A DNA stretch of 64,000 nucleotides from Paenibacillus sp. RUD330 (GTDB lineage: Bacteria > Bacillota > Bacilli > Paenibacillales > Paenibacillaceae): positions 770,001 through 834,000 of the forward strand of contig NZ_CP022655.2 in NCBI RefSeq assembly GCF_002243345.2, read 5' to 3'. Positions within the stretch are counted from its first letter, which is position 1, and each line of letters starts with the position of its first letter. Under the pieces are notes generated by a model. The model saw only the letters and a list, made by a program, of their open reading frames with translations, was not told where the DNA came from and did not search any database. Below are positions 8,620 through 16,092 of this stretch, in pieces. The position numbers were made by a program, and so were the translations under genes.

Positions 8620-9552
8620 ATGGGAAGACGGGCAAGAGGGAGCTACTGGACAGCTGTGCTGTTCGTGCTGCTCGGGGCATCCAGCTACGGAGTGATGTCG
8701 CCGCTCATCAAGCATGTGTATGGATTCGGGTATACGTTCAGCCAGGTCGTCGTCCATCAGCTGGCTGCCGGGTCTGCGATGCTGTGGATCGCGGCCGGAG
8801 CGGCAAGGAAGCGCAGCAGCGCTTCCTTGAGCCCTCGCCTTTCGCTGGGACAATGGGCTGGGCTTGCGCTCATCGGCACGGCGGGACTGGCGATGACGAC
8901 GGTGCTGTACAATCAAGCCCTGCAAGGGCTCAAGGCCTCCTTTGCCATCGTCTTGCTTTTTCAGTTCACCTGGATTACGATTGCGCTAGACAGTATCTGG
9001 AACCGTCGTCTTCCGGGCTGGGGAAGGCTTGGATGCGTGGCGGTCATTGTTGCCGGCACGGTGCTCGCGCTTGGAATCGGCGGAGTATCAGGGCCGCACG
9101 CCGCAGCCTTGCCGCTGTTGTGCGGACTGGGCGCAGCGTTCACCTACAGCCTGTATTTGGCGGGAACCGGACGTTTCCGGAGCGATCTCGATCCCGCCGC
9201 GGCTTCAGCTATTATGGTCACATTCGGATTTATACTGGTCCTGGCGCTGTTCGGCAGAGGCGCATGGGCGGGAGAGGCAGAACCCCGCCTCATCTTGTGG
9301 GCGGCCGTGCTTGCGCTGCTCGGGCAAGTCATCCCCACTCTGCTGTTCACGATCGGGATTCCGCGCATTGGGAGCAGCCTCGCCGCGCTGCTTGGGGCCA
9401 TGGAGCTGCCCGTAGCGGCAGCGGCGGCCTGGCTGATCGGAGGAGAGACGCTCAGCGCTCTCCAGCTGGGAGGCATCGCGGCGATTCTGGCCGGCATCGC
9501 GCTGGCTCAGAAGGTTCCCGCCAAGGAAAGTCCGGCAAGTCTGGAGGAATGA
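8620..9552 (+). CDS. EamA/DMT-family transporter
   Basis: 310-aa polytopic membrane protein with about ten hydrophobic segments arranged as two EamA repeats (roughly residues 10-140 and 155-300). This is the drug/metabolite transporter fold that usually exports amino acids or small metabolites. The substrate is not predictable. AAAGGAG precedes the ATG. The 3' end overlaps the start of the sigma-factor gene (ATGA), so the two are translationally coupled. That is an odd pairing, because the transporter is not part of the conserved sigW block that I know from other Firmicutes. Confidence 0.87.
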   Translation: MGRRARGSYWTAVLFVLLGASSYGVMSPLIKHVYGFGYTFSQVVVHQLAAGSAMLWIAAGAARKRSSASLSPRLSLGQWAGLALIGTAGLAMTTVLYNQALQGLKASFAIVLLFQFTWITIALDSIWNRRLPGWGRLGCVAVIVAGTVLALGIGGVSGPHAAALPLLCGLGAAFTYSLYLAGTGRFRSDLDPAAASAIMVTFGFILVLALFGRGAWAGEAEPRLILWAAVLALLGQVIPTLLFTIGIPRIGSSLAALLGAMELPVAAAAAWLIGGETLSALQLGGIAAILAGIALAQKVPAKESPASLEE

Positions 9553-10124
9553 ATGCAGTGAAATCCATCGAAGCCAACCTGATCCGGCTCGCGCTCAAGG
9601 GAGACCAGCGAGCGTTCGCGGATTTGGTTGGCATGTATCAGGACAAGTTATACCATTTGGCTTACCGGATGCTGTACAACCGCCAGGAAGCGGAGGATGC
9701 CGTTCAGGAGACGTTCCTGAGGGTGTTCCGCAATATGGAGCGGTATGACGAGTCGATGAAGTTCTCGACCTGGATCTACCGGATCACGACCAATCTGGCC
9801 ATCGACCGGCTGCGCCGCCGCAAGCCGGGCTTCTCGCTGGACGCGGAGGTGCCGGAGCATGACGGGCTGGACGGCTATTCCATGTTCGCCAGCGAGGATG
9901 CATCCCCCGAGGACGAGGTGCTGCTGTCGGAGACCCAACGGATCATCCGCGCGGCGATCGAGACGCTGCCCCCAAAGTACAAATCCGTCATGGTGCTGCG
10001 TTATCTGGAGGATTTGTCGCTGCAGGAAATCAGCGATGTGCTCGACATGCCGGTCACGACGATCAAGACGCGCGTCCATAGGGGAAGGGAATTCCTCCGC
10101 AAGAAGCTTGAGCACAAATTATAA
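9549..10124 (+). CDS. sigW: ECF RNA polymerase sigma factor, SigW-like
   Basis: 191-aa ECF sigma factor. Region 2 (LAYRMLYNRQEAEDAVQETF, then the aromatic-rich MKFSTWIYRI segment) and region 4 (YKSVMVLRYLEDLSLQEIS...TTIKTRVHRGRE) are complete. It directs polymerase to cell-envelope-stress promoters. The symbol rests on gene order: an HC2 anti-sigma gene, cdaA, cdaR, glmM and glmS follow exactly as behind sigW in Bacillus. ATG 9549 overlaps the EamA stop, but GGAGG is only 1 nt upstream. GTG 9558, 10 nt from that GGAGG, is an equally good start. A longer open frame running back through the EamA gene is spurious. Confidence 0.93.
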   Translation: MNAVKSIEANLIRLALKGDQRAFADLVGMYQDKLYHLAYRMLYNRQEAEDAVQETFLRVFRNMERYDESMKFSTWIYRITTNLAIDRLRRRKPGFSLDAEVPEHDGLDGYSMFASEDASPEDEVLLSETQRIIRAAIETLPPKYKSVMVLRYLEDLSLQEISDVLDMPVTTIKTRVHRGREFLRKKLEHKL

Positions 10125-10157
10125 GCCGCAGGGCTCCTCATAACAGGCTCAAAAAAA

Positions 10158-10184
10158 CGAAACACAACCCGATCTCGCAACGTA
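10158..10184 (+). promoter_or_regulatory. SigW-type promoter between sigW and its anti-sigma gene
   Basis: GAAAC (10159-10163) and CGTA (10181-10184) are 17 bp apart, close to the known TGAAAC-N16/17-CGTA consensus. An inverted repeat GGGAAACG/CGTTCCC follows near 10230. The site would let the sigma factor boost transcription of its own anti-sigma gene. Confidence 0.55.
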
Positions 10185-10267
10185 AGCTATGAAGTAGAGC
10201 GCCGATCAGCGCGTTTTTCAAAAGTCATCGGGAAACGACCCGTTCCCTGAAGAAAGGACTGGCTGCC

Positions 10268-10894
10268 ATGAAATGCAATGTCGCCATCGTTTGGATGCAT
10301 GACTATATAGACGGCGAGCTGCCCCGCGAGGACGCCGTCGTTCTGAAGGAGCATCTGCTTTCCTGTCCGGGATGCCGGGCACGCTTCGAGCAGCTCGAGA
10401 AGACCGAGGCGCTGCTCTCCTCCGCCATGACGGAACCGAGGGAGCCGATGCTTGAGCCTGCGGCTTCGGCGGCGCTCACCGAAAGAATTTTAAAACAAAT
10501 TCCCCCTCCGGCTCGTCATAGAGATTGGACGGGATGGATTCGCAGACATCCTGCCTTGACGGCAGCGGCCGTATTCGTGCTGGTCATGCTGGCCAGCTTC
10601 GCGCCCGCCGTCAACAACGGTTCCGAGCTAATCGTGCGCGGCGACGATCTGAGACAGGTCGTCATCGACGGCCATACGGTCATCGTTCCCGAAGGCGCCC
10701 ATCTGAAGGGCAGCTTGACGGTCGAGAACGGCATCGCCGACGTGCGGGGAGACGTGCAGGGCAGCGTCACGGTTGTGGACGGCTCTCTGCTGACGGCCTC
10801 CACGGCTCACATCGCCGGTCAGACACGCAAGATCGACCAGCTGCTGGACCGGCTTTGGTACAAGGTGACCCAGACTTTCGGAAGCACTCCGTGA
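10268..10894 (+). CDS. rsiW: Zinc-finger (HC2) anti-sigma factor, RsiW-like
   Basis: 208-aa single-pass membrane protein that would hold the SigW-like factor inactive at the membrane until proteolysed. The N-terminal zinc anti-sigma domain has the H-x3-C-x2-C motif (HLLSCPGC, residues about 29-36). One transmembrane segment (ALTAAAVFVLVMLASFAP) follows near residue 95-112. The extracytoplasmic C-terminal part is rich in short Val/Gly repeats (LKGSLTVENGIADVRGDVQGS) resembling a bactofilin-like beta segment. The length equals that of Bacillus RsiW. It is separated from sigW by 143 bp that hold a candidate SigW promoter, and it ends at a strong terminator. Confidence 0.9.
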   Translation: MKCNVAIVWMHDYIDGELPREDAVVLKEHLLSCPGCRARFEQLEKTEALLSSAMTEPREPMLEPAASAALTERILKQIPPPARHRDWTGWIRRHPALTAAAVFVLVMLASFAPAVNNGSELIVRGDDLRQVVIDGHTVIVPEGAHLKGSLTVENGIADVRGDVQGSVTVVDGSLLTASTAHIAGQTRKIDQLLDRLWYKVTQTFGSTP

Positions 10895-10907
10895 AGGCTA
10901 CAGGCCA

Positions 10908-10937
10908 CGCTCCCTGCGCAAGGGAGCTTTTTTTTTG
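10908..10937 (+). terminator. Terminator after rsiW
   Basis: GCTCCCT-gcgca-AGGGAGC followed by nine T residues. It uncouples rsiW from cdaA, which has its own promoter just downstream. Confidence 0.93.
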
Positions 10938-10938
10938 C

Positions 10939-10966
10939 TTGACAAGGATTTGTGGTAAGCTAACTA
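10939..10966 (+). promoter_or_regulatory. Promoter for cdaA-cdaR
   Basis: A perfect TTGACA at 10939-10944 follows the rsiW terminator. The -10 is ambiguous (TAACTA at 10961-10966 after 16 bp is the best placed). Confidence 0.5.
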
Positions 10967-11056
10967 GAAAAGAATAGGGTTAGCACAACACTCAGGGTCA
11001 GCCTGCGGACAACAGAAAAAAAGACATCCGGCAGGCAGCGGGCGGGGGTATCAAAC

Positions 11057-11899
11057 ATGGGATTTTTCACGGAAATGACTTGGCAGGGCTGGATCCGCAA
11101 CGTGATCGACATCGGCATCGTCAGTTATATCATATACAAGCTAATTCTGCTGGTACGGGGCACCCGGGCCGTACAGCTGATCAAAGGGATCTTCATGCTT
11201 GTGGCGACCTGGGCCATCAGCACCTGGCTGGATCTGTACACCTTGAAGTGGCTCATGAACCAAATGTTCACCTTCGGGGTCGTCACGGTGCTAGTCATCT
11301 TCCAGCCGGAGCTGCGCCGGGCGCTGGAGCAGCTCGGAAGGGGCAAGCTGTTCGCGCGCACCTCGTCGGCCGATCGGGATCAGCTCAACGAGCGGATCAC
11401 CGAGCTGATCAAGGCGATTCAGTTCATGTCCAAGCGCCGGATCGGAGCGCTCATCGTATTCGAGCGCATGACCGGCCTTACGGAGCTGATCGAATCCGGC
11501 ATCAAGATGGAGTCGCGCATCAGCTCGGAGCTGCTCATCAATATCTTCACTCCCAACACGCCGCTCCATGACGGAGCGGTCATCATCCGGGGACCGCAAA
11601 TCACGGCGGCCGCCTGTTATCTGCCTCTTTCCGAGAACCCCTTCATCAGCAAGGAGCTCGGAACCCGCCACCGCGCCGCGATCGGAGTCAGCGAAGTGAC
11701 CGACGCGGTATCCGTCGTCGTCTCCGAAGAGACGGGACAGGTTACTCTTGCCGTTGGCGGCATCATCGTGCGGGACATCAAGGAGGAGTCTCTCATCTCC
11801 AAGCTGTTCGAGGAGCTGACGCTGCAAAGCTCCGTGAAAGCGAAGCAGAGGTCCAGATTCAGCCTGCGCAAAAAGAAAGAAGGCGATGCCAATGGATAA
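11057..11899 (+). CDS. cdaA: Diadenylate cyclase CdaA (membrane c-di-AMP synthase)
   Basis: 280-aa enzyme joining two ATP into c-di-AMP, the second messenger for potassium, osmotic and wall homeostasis. Three N-terminal transmembrane helices (residues about 12-85) precede the DAC domain, which has the active-site motifs DGAVII and RHRAAIG. Length matches CdaA of Bacillus (about 273 aa). The 3' end overlaps cdaR by 8 bp. The neighbours cdaR and glmM encode known partners: CdaR modulates the cyclase and GlmM inhibits it by direct binding in other Firmicutes. Confidence 0.97.
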   Translation: MGFFTEMTWQGWIRNVIDIGIVSYIIYKLILLVRGTRAVQLIKGIFMLVATWAISTWLDLYTLKWLMNQMFTFGVVTVLVIFQPELRRALEQLGRGKLFARTSSADRDQLNERITELIKAIQFMSKRRIGALIVFERMTGLTELIESGIKMESRISSELLINIFTPNTPLHDGAVIIRGPQITAAACYLPLSENPFISKELGTRHRAAIGVSEVTDAVSVVVSEETGQVTLAVGGIIVRDIKEESLISKLFEELTLQSSVKAKQRSRFSLRKKKEGDANG

Positions 11900-13259
11900 A
11901 TGGCTCAGCCATCCGACGGCCATCAAAATCCTGTCGGTCGTCATCGGCATCCTGCTTTGGGCCGTGGTGCATTTCGATCCGGAATCGACGCCCAACACAG
12001 TCGCCTCCACGACCGAGACCCAAAGCGTCGATGTCGTGAAAATCCAGACGACCGGTCTGGATGAAACGGCGTATTCGCTCAAGCTGCTGGAGCCGAGCGT
12101 AGCCAAGATGATGGTCAAGGGCAGCCGGTCCGCGCTCGCCTTTACGACGAATGACGATTACTCCATCAGCGTCAATCTGGAAGGTAAGGGACCGGGCACA
12201 TATACGATACCGCTGACAGTAGGCAAGCTGCCGAGGGGAATCGAGCTCGTGACGCTGTCGCCGAGCCAGGTGGAGGTCGTCATCGACCGCCTGGAGAAGG
12301 GGACGTTCGAGGCTGGCGTCGTCACGCAAGGCAAGCCGGCGGAAGGGTACGAGCTGGGAACGCCTGTCATCAAGCCGGGAAGCACGGTGGAGGTCACACT
12401 GCCGGCTCAGGATCTTGCCCGCGTCGGCTCCGTCAAGGTTTTCGTCAATGTCGATGGAGAAGACGCGCCCGTGCATGAGAAGAAGGCCAAAATCTCCGTG
12501 TTCGACAAATCGGGCAATGAAATCAAAGGAGCGGCGCTGAACCCCGGCACTCTGGATGTAGAGGTGCCGCTGACGATGCCAAGCAAGGAAGTGCCTCTGC
12601 AGATCGGTTATAAAGGCAGTCTGCCCGGCGGCCTGACGCTGGGTGGAATCCAGTCCAAGTCGAGCACGGTCAAGCTGTACGGCCCGAGAGGGCTTCTCGA
12701 CGAGGTCAACCAGCTGGCTGCCGATGTGGATCTCAGTCAGATCCGCAGCTCCGGCGATGTCGAGCTGGAACTGCTGCCGCCCGAAGGACTGAAGGCGGTC
12801 GAGCCGTCCAAAGTCACCGTGACGGTTACGTTGTCTTCTTCGGGGACAAAGACGCTCCAGGTGCCTGTCGCCTTCGAGAATACGCCGAGGGGACTGGATG
12901 CAACGCTTGAGGCGCCTCGGGACGGAACCGTAGACATCCAGGTAAGCGGGACTCCGGAGGTGCTGGGCCGTCTGACCGCCGCGGATATCCGCGCTGCCGC
13001 CAGCCTGGCGAATCTCTCGGAAGGCGCCCATGAGGTGCGCCTCGCGTTGACGCTGCCGAACGGTGTCCAAGCTGTCGGCGAGCCGCCGCTCGTGACCGTC
13101 AAGCTTGTTGCCAGCGAGCCTGCCTCGGGCTTGCCCGAGAGCAGTCCGTCTCCTTCGCCCAGCCCTTCGCCCGGCAATGATGGCGGCGCGGGGAACGATC
13201 CGGCAGGAGATGGCTCTGCTGACGGCAATGCCGCCGACGGAGGGAACAATGCTCCGTGA
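11892..13259 (+). CDS. cdaR: CdaR, YbbR-domain regulator of CdaA
   Basis: 455-aa protein with one N-terminal membrane helix (IKILSVVIGILLWAVVHF) followed by tandem extracytoplasmic YbbR domains (about four, to residue 405). It ends in a low-complexity tail (SPSPSPSPG, then Gly/Asn/Asp-rich). It acts as the membrane partner of CdaA. ATG 11892 is preferred because AGAAGG lies 8 nt upstream; ATG 11886 in the same frame is only 2 nt from it. It overlaps cdaA, so translation is probably coupled. Confidence 0.93.
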   Translation: MDKWLSHPTAIKILSVVIGILLWAVVHFDPESTPNTVASTTETQSVDVVKIQTTGLDETAYSLKLLEPSVAKMMVKGSRSALAFTTNDDYSISVNLEGKGPGTYTIPLTVGKLPRGIELVTLSPSQVEVVIDRLEKGTFEAGVVTQGKPAEGYELGTPVIKPGSTVEVTLPAQDLARVGSVKVFVNVDGEDAPVHEKKAKISVFDKSGNEIKGAALNPGTLDVEVPLTMPSKEVPLQIGYKGSLPGGLTLGGIQSKSSTVKLYGPRGLLDEVNQLAADVDLSQIRSSGDVELELLPPEGLKAVEPSKVTVTVTLSSSGTKTLQVPVAFENTPRGLDATLEAPRDGTVDIQVSGTPEVLGRLTAADIRAAASLANLSEGAHEVRLALTLPNGVQAVGEPPLVTVKLVASEPASGLPESSPSPSPSPSPGNDGGAGNDPAGDGSADGNAADGGNNAP

Positions 13260-13360
13260 CCGGAGCAGCGGCGAAGCAGCGGACGCTCAGCAGCAACCTA
13301 TAAACGGGGCATAGCCATGGAGCGCATGACTAACGAATGTTGTGCACGGACTGCGTGAAT

Positions 13361-13551
13361 AAGATGACTTCACCAACTTCGTCGTCATGAAGATGGCTTG
13401 CAATATTGCGTTCCTAAGATGATGTTAATCAACTACGTTACTAAAACGACTGGCATCAACCGCAGTTGCGAAGATGGCTTGCGCCAACTACATTACAAGA
13501 TGATGTGCATCAAGCACGAAACTAAGATGACTGGCATCGACTCACGAAGCT
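13361..13551 (+). repeat. Seven degenerate 26-29-bp tandem repeats
   Basis: Units begin at 13361, 13390, 13416, 13443, 13471, 13497 and 13524. Most start AAGATGRCT or AAGATGATG, then (G)CATCAAC-like cores and ACGTTACT-like ends. They lie in the 640-bp gap between cdaR and glmM. Three frames are open only briefly and the codon bias is poor, so it is not a gene. Confidence 0.75.
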
Positions 13552-13901
13552 GTGGCAGAGCAATTGGACTGGCAACAGCCGGATGTACATGACAGATATG
13601 CAACATGACTACATACCCTGCTTGCAAGAATCATTGCCGGCACATTGCCGGCGGCAAAGCAGGGGAAGCAGCCCTTCATCCAAGCCTCGCTGGATGCTCC
13701 CTATTTTTCCAGTCATGCAATTCGGAACCCAACTGGGCTCGGTCTGCGTATGATGAATTCCGGAGCCATTTTCCATGGCATAAGGTTGCGATAGTTTTAA
13801 TGGGATAAACCCTTTATAATGAATACCATTCTTCTCCTTGATCATTTCTATCATAAAGCTTGCTAAAAGGAAGCTTACAGAAAAGGGGCTTTTCACTCAC
13901 T
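13552..13901 (+). promoter_or_regulatory. glmM upstream region with promoter
   Basis: A consensus TATAAT lies at 13815-13820. The -35 is weak (TAGTTT at 13792-13797, 17 bp away). An imperfect hairpin (ATCCAAGC...GCTGGAT) near 13679-13698 precedes CTATTTTT and could be a terminator. Nothing else is recognised. Confidence 0.5.
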
Positions 13902-15242
13902 ATGGGCAAATATTTCGGAACCGACGGCGTTCGCGGAGTAGCGAACAGCGAACTCACGCCGGAGCTTGCATATAAAATCGGCCGCTGCGGCGGCTACGTA
14001 CTGACAGCCGGAGCACACAAGCCGACCGTCGTCATCGGCCTCGACACCCGAATTTCCGGCCCGATGCTGGAGTCGGCGCTCATCGCCGGCCTTCTTTCGA
14101 TCGGCGCAAGCGTCGTACGCCTCGGAGTCGTGTCGACCCCGGCTGTCGCATACCTCACCCGGATGCTGAAGGCCGATGCCGGCGTCATGATCTCGGCTTC
14201 GCACAACCCGGTGCAGGACAACGGAATCAAATTTTTCGGCGGCGACGGCTTCAAGCTGTCGGACGAGACCGAAAACGAGATCGAGCGCCTGATGGACGCC
14301 GAGACCGACGAGCTGCCGCGTCCTACAGGTGGAGATATCGGCACGGCGAGCTACGAAGAGAATGCGAAGCGTCTGTACATCGACTTCCTCAAGACGACCG
14401 TATCTTCCCGCTTCGAGGGGCTCAAAATCGTTCTCGACTGCGCCAACGGAGCGGCTTATGAACTCGCACCGGCAGTGTTCCGCGAGCTGGGGGCGGAGAT
14501 CATTACAGTAGGAGCGGAGCCGGACGGCCGCAACATCAACGAAGGCGTAGGCTCCACCCATCCGGAATACCTGCGCGAGGAAGTGCTTCGCCACGGAGCG
14601 GCTCTCGGCCTAAGCTTCGACGGCGACGCCGACCGCTTGATCGCCATCGACGAGAACGGCGAGGAAGTCGACGGCGACTTCATCCTCTGCATCCTGGGAG
14701 ATGCCATGAAGCGCGAAGGCAAGCTCATGAACGACACGGTCGTGACGACAGTCATGAGCAACATCGGCTTTTTCAAGGCGGCGGAAGCCCTCGGCCTGAA
14801 TACAGCCAAGACGGCGGTAGGCGATCGCTACGTCATGGAAGAGATGCGCCGCGGCGGCTTCAATCTGGGCGGCGAGCAGTCCGGCCATGTCATTTTCCTG
14901 GACTACAATACGACCGGAGACGGCATCCTGACCGCTCTGCAGCTGACAGATGCGCTGGTGAAGTCGGGCGGCAAGCTGAGCGGACTGCGCAGCCTGATGC
15001 GCAAATACCCGCAGGTGCTCATCAATGTGCGGGTGGCCGACAAATCGCTGTACAACGACAATCAGGCGATTCTGGCTGCCGTAGCGCAGGTGGAGGGCGA
15101 GATGGGCGACAACGGGCGCGTGCTCGTGCGCCCATCCGGGACGGAGTCTCTGATCCGCGTCATGGCGGAAGGCCCGGACAAGGATCAGGTAGCGGCCTAT
15201 GTCGACCAGATCGTGACCGTTGTAAAAGCCGAGCTCGGCTAA
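13902..15242 (+). CDS. glmM: Phosphoglucosamine mutase
   Basis: 446-aa enzyme converting glucosamine-6-phosphate to glucosamine-1-phosphate for UDP-GlcNAc and cell-wall synthesis. The phosphoserine loop [10 protein letters not shown] (Ser near residue 100), the metal loop DGDADR and the phosphate-binding [10 protein letters not shown] near the C-terminus are intact. [12 protein letters not shown] is the usual N-terminus, so ATG 13902 is chosen; the open frame extends upstream but lacks a start with a ribosome site. AAAAGGGG is 13 nt upstream. It follows cdaA/cdaR as in other Firmicutes, where GlmM also inhibits CdaA. Confidence 0.97.
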   Translation: MGKYFGTDGVRGVANSELTPELAYKIGRCGGYVLTAGAHKPTVVIGLDTRISGPMLESALIAGLLSIGASVVRLGVVSTPAVAYLTRMLKADAGVMISASHNPVQDNGIKFFGGDGFKLSDETENEIERLMDAETDELPRPTGGDIGTASYEENAKRLYIDFLKTTVSSRFEGLKIVLDCANGAAYELAPAVFRELGAEIITVGAEPDGRNINEGVGSTHPEYLREEVLRHGAALGLSFDGDADRLIAIDENGEEVDGDFILCILGDAMKREGKLMNDTVVTTVMSNIGFFKAAEALGLNTAKTAVGDRYVMEEMRRGGFNLGGEQSGHVIFLDYNTTGDGILTALQLTDALVKSGGKLSGLRSLMRKYPQVLINVRVADKSLYNDNQAILAAVAQVEGEMGDNGRVLVRPSGTESLIRVMAEGPDKDQVAAYVDQIVTVVKAELG

Positions 15243-15277
15243 GAACGGACGCCTTTTCAAAAAAAAGCAGATGACGG

Positions 15278-15302
15278 TTAACCCGGGCGCTTCCCGGGTT
15301 AA
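15278..15302 (+). terminator. Perfect inverted repeat after glmM
   Basis: TTAACCCGGG-cgctt-CCCGGGTTAA, ten pairs. No T run follows on the + strand, but an A run precedes it, so its termination activity is uncertain in this direction. Confidence 0.5.
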
Positions 15303-15336
15303 TGTCTTACGCTGACTAAGCATGGCCGACATTCAG

Positions 15337-15365
15337 TTGCATTCCAAGCTCGCATTGAATATGAT
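15337..15365 (+). promoter_or_regulatory. glmS promoter
   Basis: TTGCAT (15337-15342), 17 bp, TATGAT (15360-15365). It would start transcripts about 60 nt before the ribozyme cleavage site. Confidence 0.75.
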
Positions 15366-15432
15366 ATAGGGTATTGGTTTTGATTTTGATTCCGGAAGGA
15401 AAGCGAGGATCGAGGTTGGATCAGGCAATATA

Positions 15433-15770
15433 AGCGCCAGAGCTTGCAAGAAAGGATGCCGGTTTTCGGCAGGACTCCCGGCCACGGAGCGGGAGCATAG
15501 GATAGCCCGATTGATTCGGGCACGGTCCACAGCCGTCGACGCCGGATAGAAGATCCAGGCAGAGAGCGGCAGGACCGGGCGGCTTCGCGAGGAGCGGCGA
15601 CCTTTGGATTCCTGAGGCATCCCGAAGCAAGCTGACGAGGTGAAGGTGTTCGAAACATTCGGCGGGGACCTTCCGGTGGGCATGACATCGACAGCCGTTA
15701 TCGCAAAAGGACGCGGGCAACCGGTCTTACAAACGAACGGCACCATGCAGGAACGGAACGTAGAGGGCAT
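15433..15770 (+). ncRNA. glmS ribozyme (GlcN6P-activated), with extended P1
   Basis: The cleavage-site block AAGCGCCAGAGCTTGC starts at 15432, with scission expected between A15433 and G15434. The conserved catalytic block GACGAGG starts at 15634, followed by TTCGGCGGGGACCTTCCGG-like core sequence near 15657-15675. P1 pairs AGCTTGC (15441-15447) with GCAAGCT (15627-15633), then GGATGCC (15454-15460) with GGCATCC (15616-15622). The P1 tip carries an insertion of about 155 nt with its own hairpins. The 3' edge of the pseudoknot domain is approximate. Glucosamine-6-phosphate would trigger self-cleavage and decay of glmS mRNA. Confidence 0.87.
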
Positions 15771-16092
15771 TGACGGCAGCGTAGCCGTCTTGCTTTTGGA
15801 CCTTATAGATTTTTTGGAAGCAACACTACTACAGGACGGGTCTGCCGCCCTGAAGGTTTGCGATGCCCGTCAATAACATGCGCCAAGCGCATGAGGGATC
15901 GGGCTGCTGCGGATACTAGGCCAAGGATGGCGACATCCAGGGTTCTGTTCTCTGCTGCTTAAGGTCATCGGCGTCCTATGGGACTGCCTCACCACCACTG
16001 ATTCGACAAAAACGGAATCGGCGCAGGGGAAGCCTGCGTCCTTATGGCATCCAACCGGGCGGCCGGCGCCGCATACGGAGGTTTATTTCACT
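15771..16092 (+). other. Untranslated segment between ribozyme and glmS
   Basis: About 320 nt with no credible ORF and small hairpins only (for example GGACGGG...CGCCC near 15835). It ends in the glmS ribosome site CGGAGG. It is longer than I would expect behind a glmS ribozyme. Confidence 0.5.

Noticed and set aside
8784-10124. 446-codon ORF suggesting a fused sigma factor
   Set aside because: The first 255 codons are the EamA gene read in another frame; the real sigma gene starts at 9549 or 9558.
13361-13551. CRISPR array
   Set aside because: Unit length is 26-29 bp with no constant repeat separated by unique spacers, and no cas genes are present.
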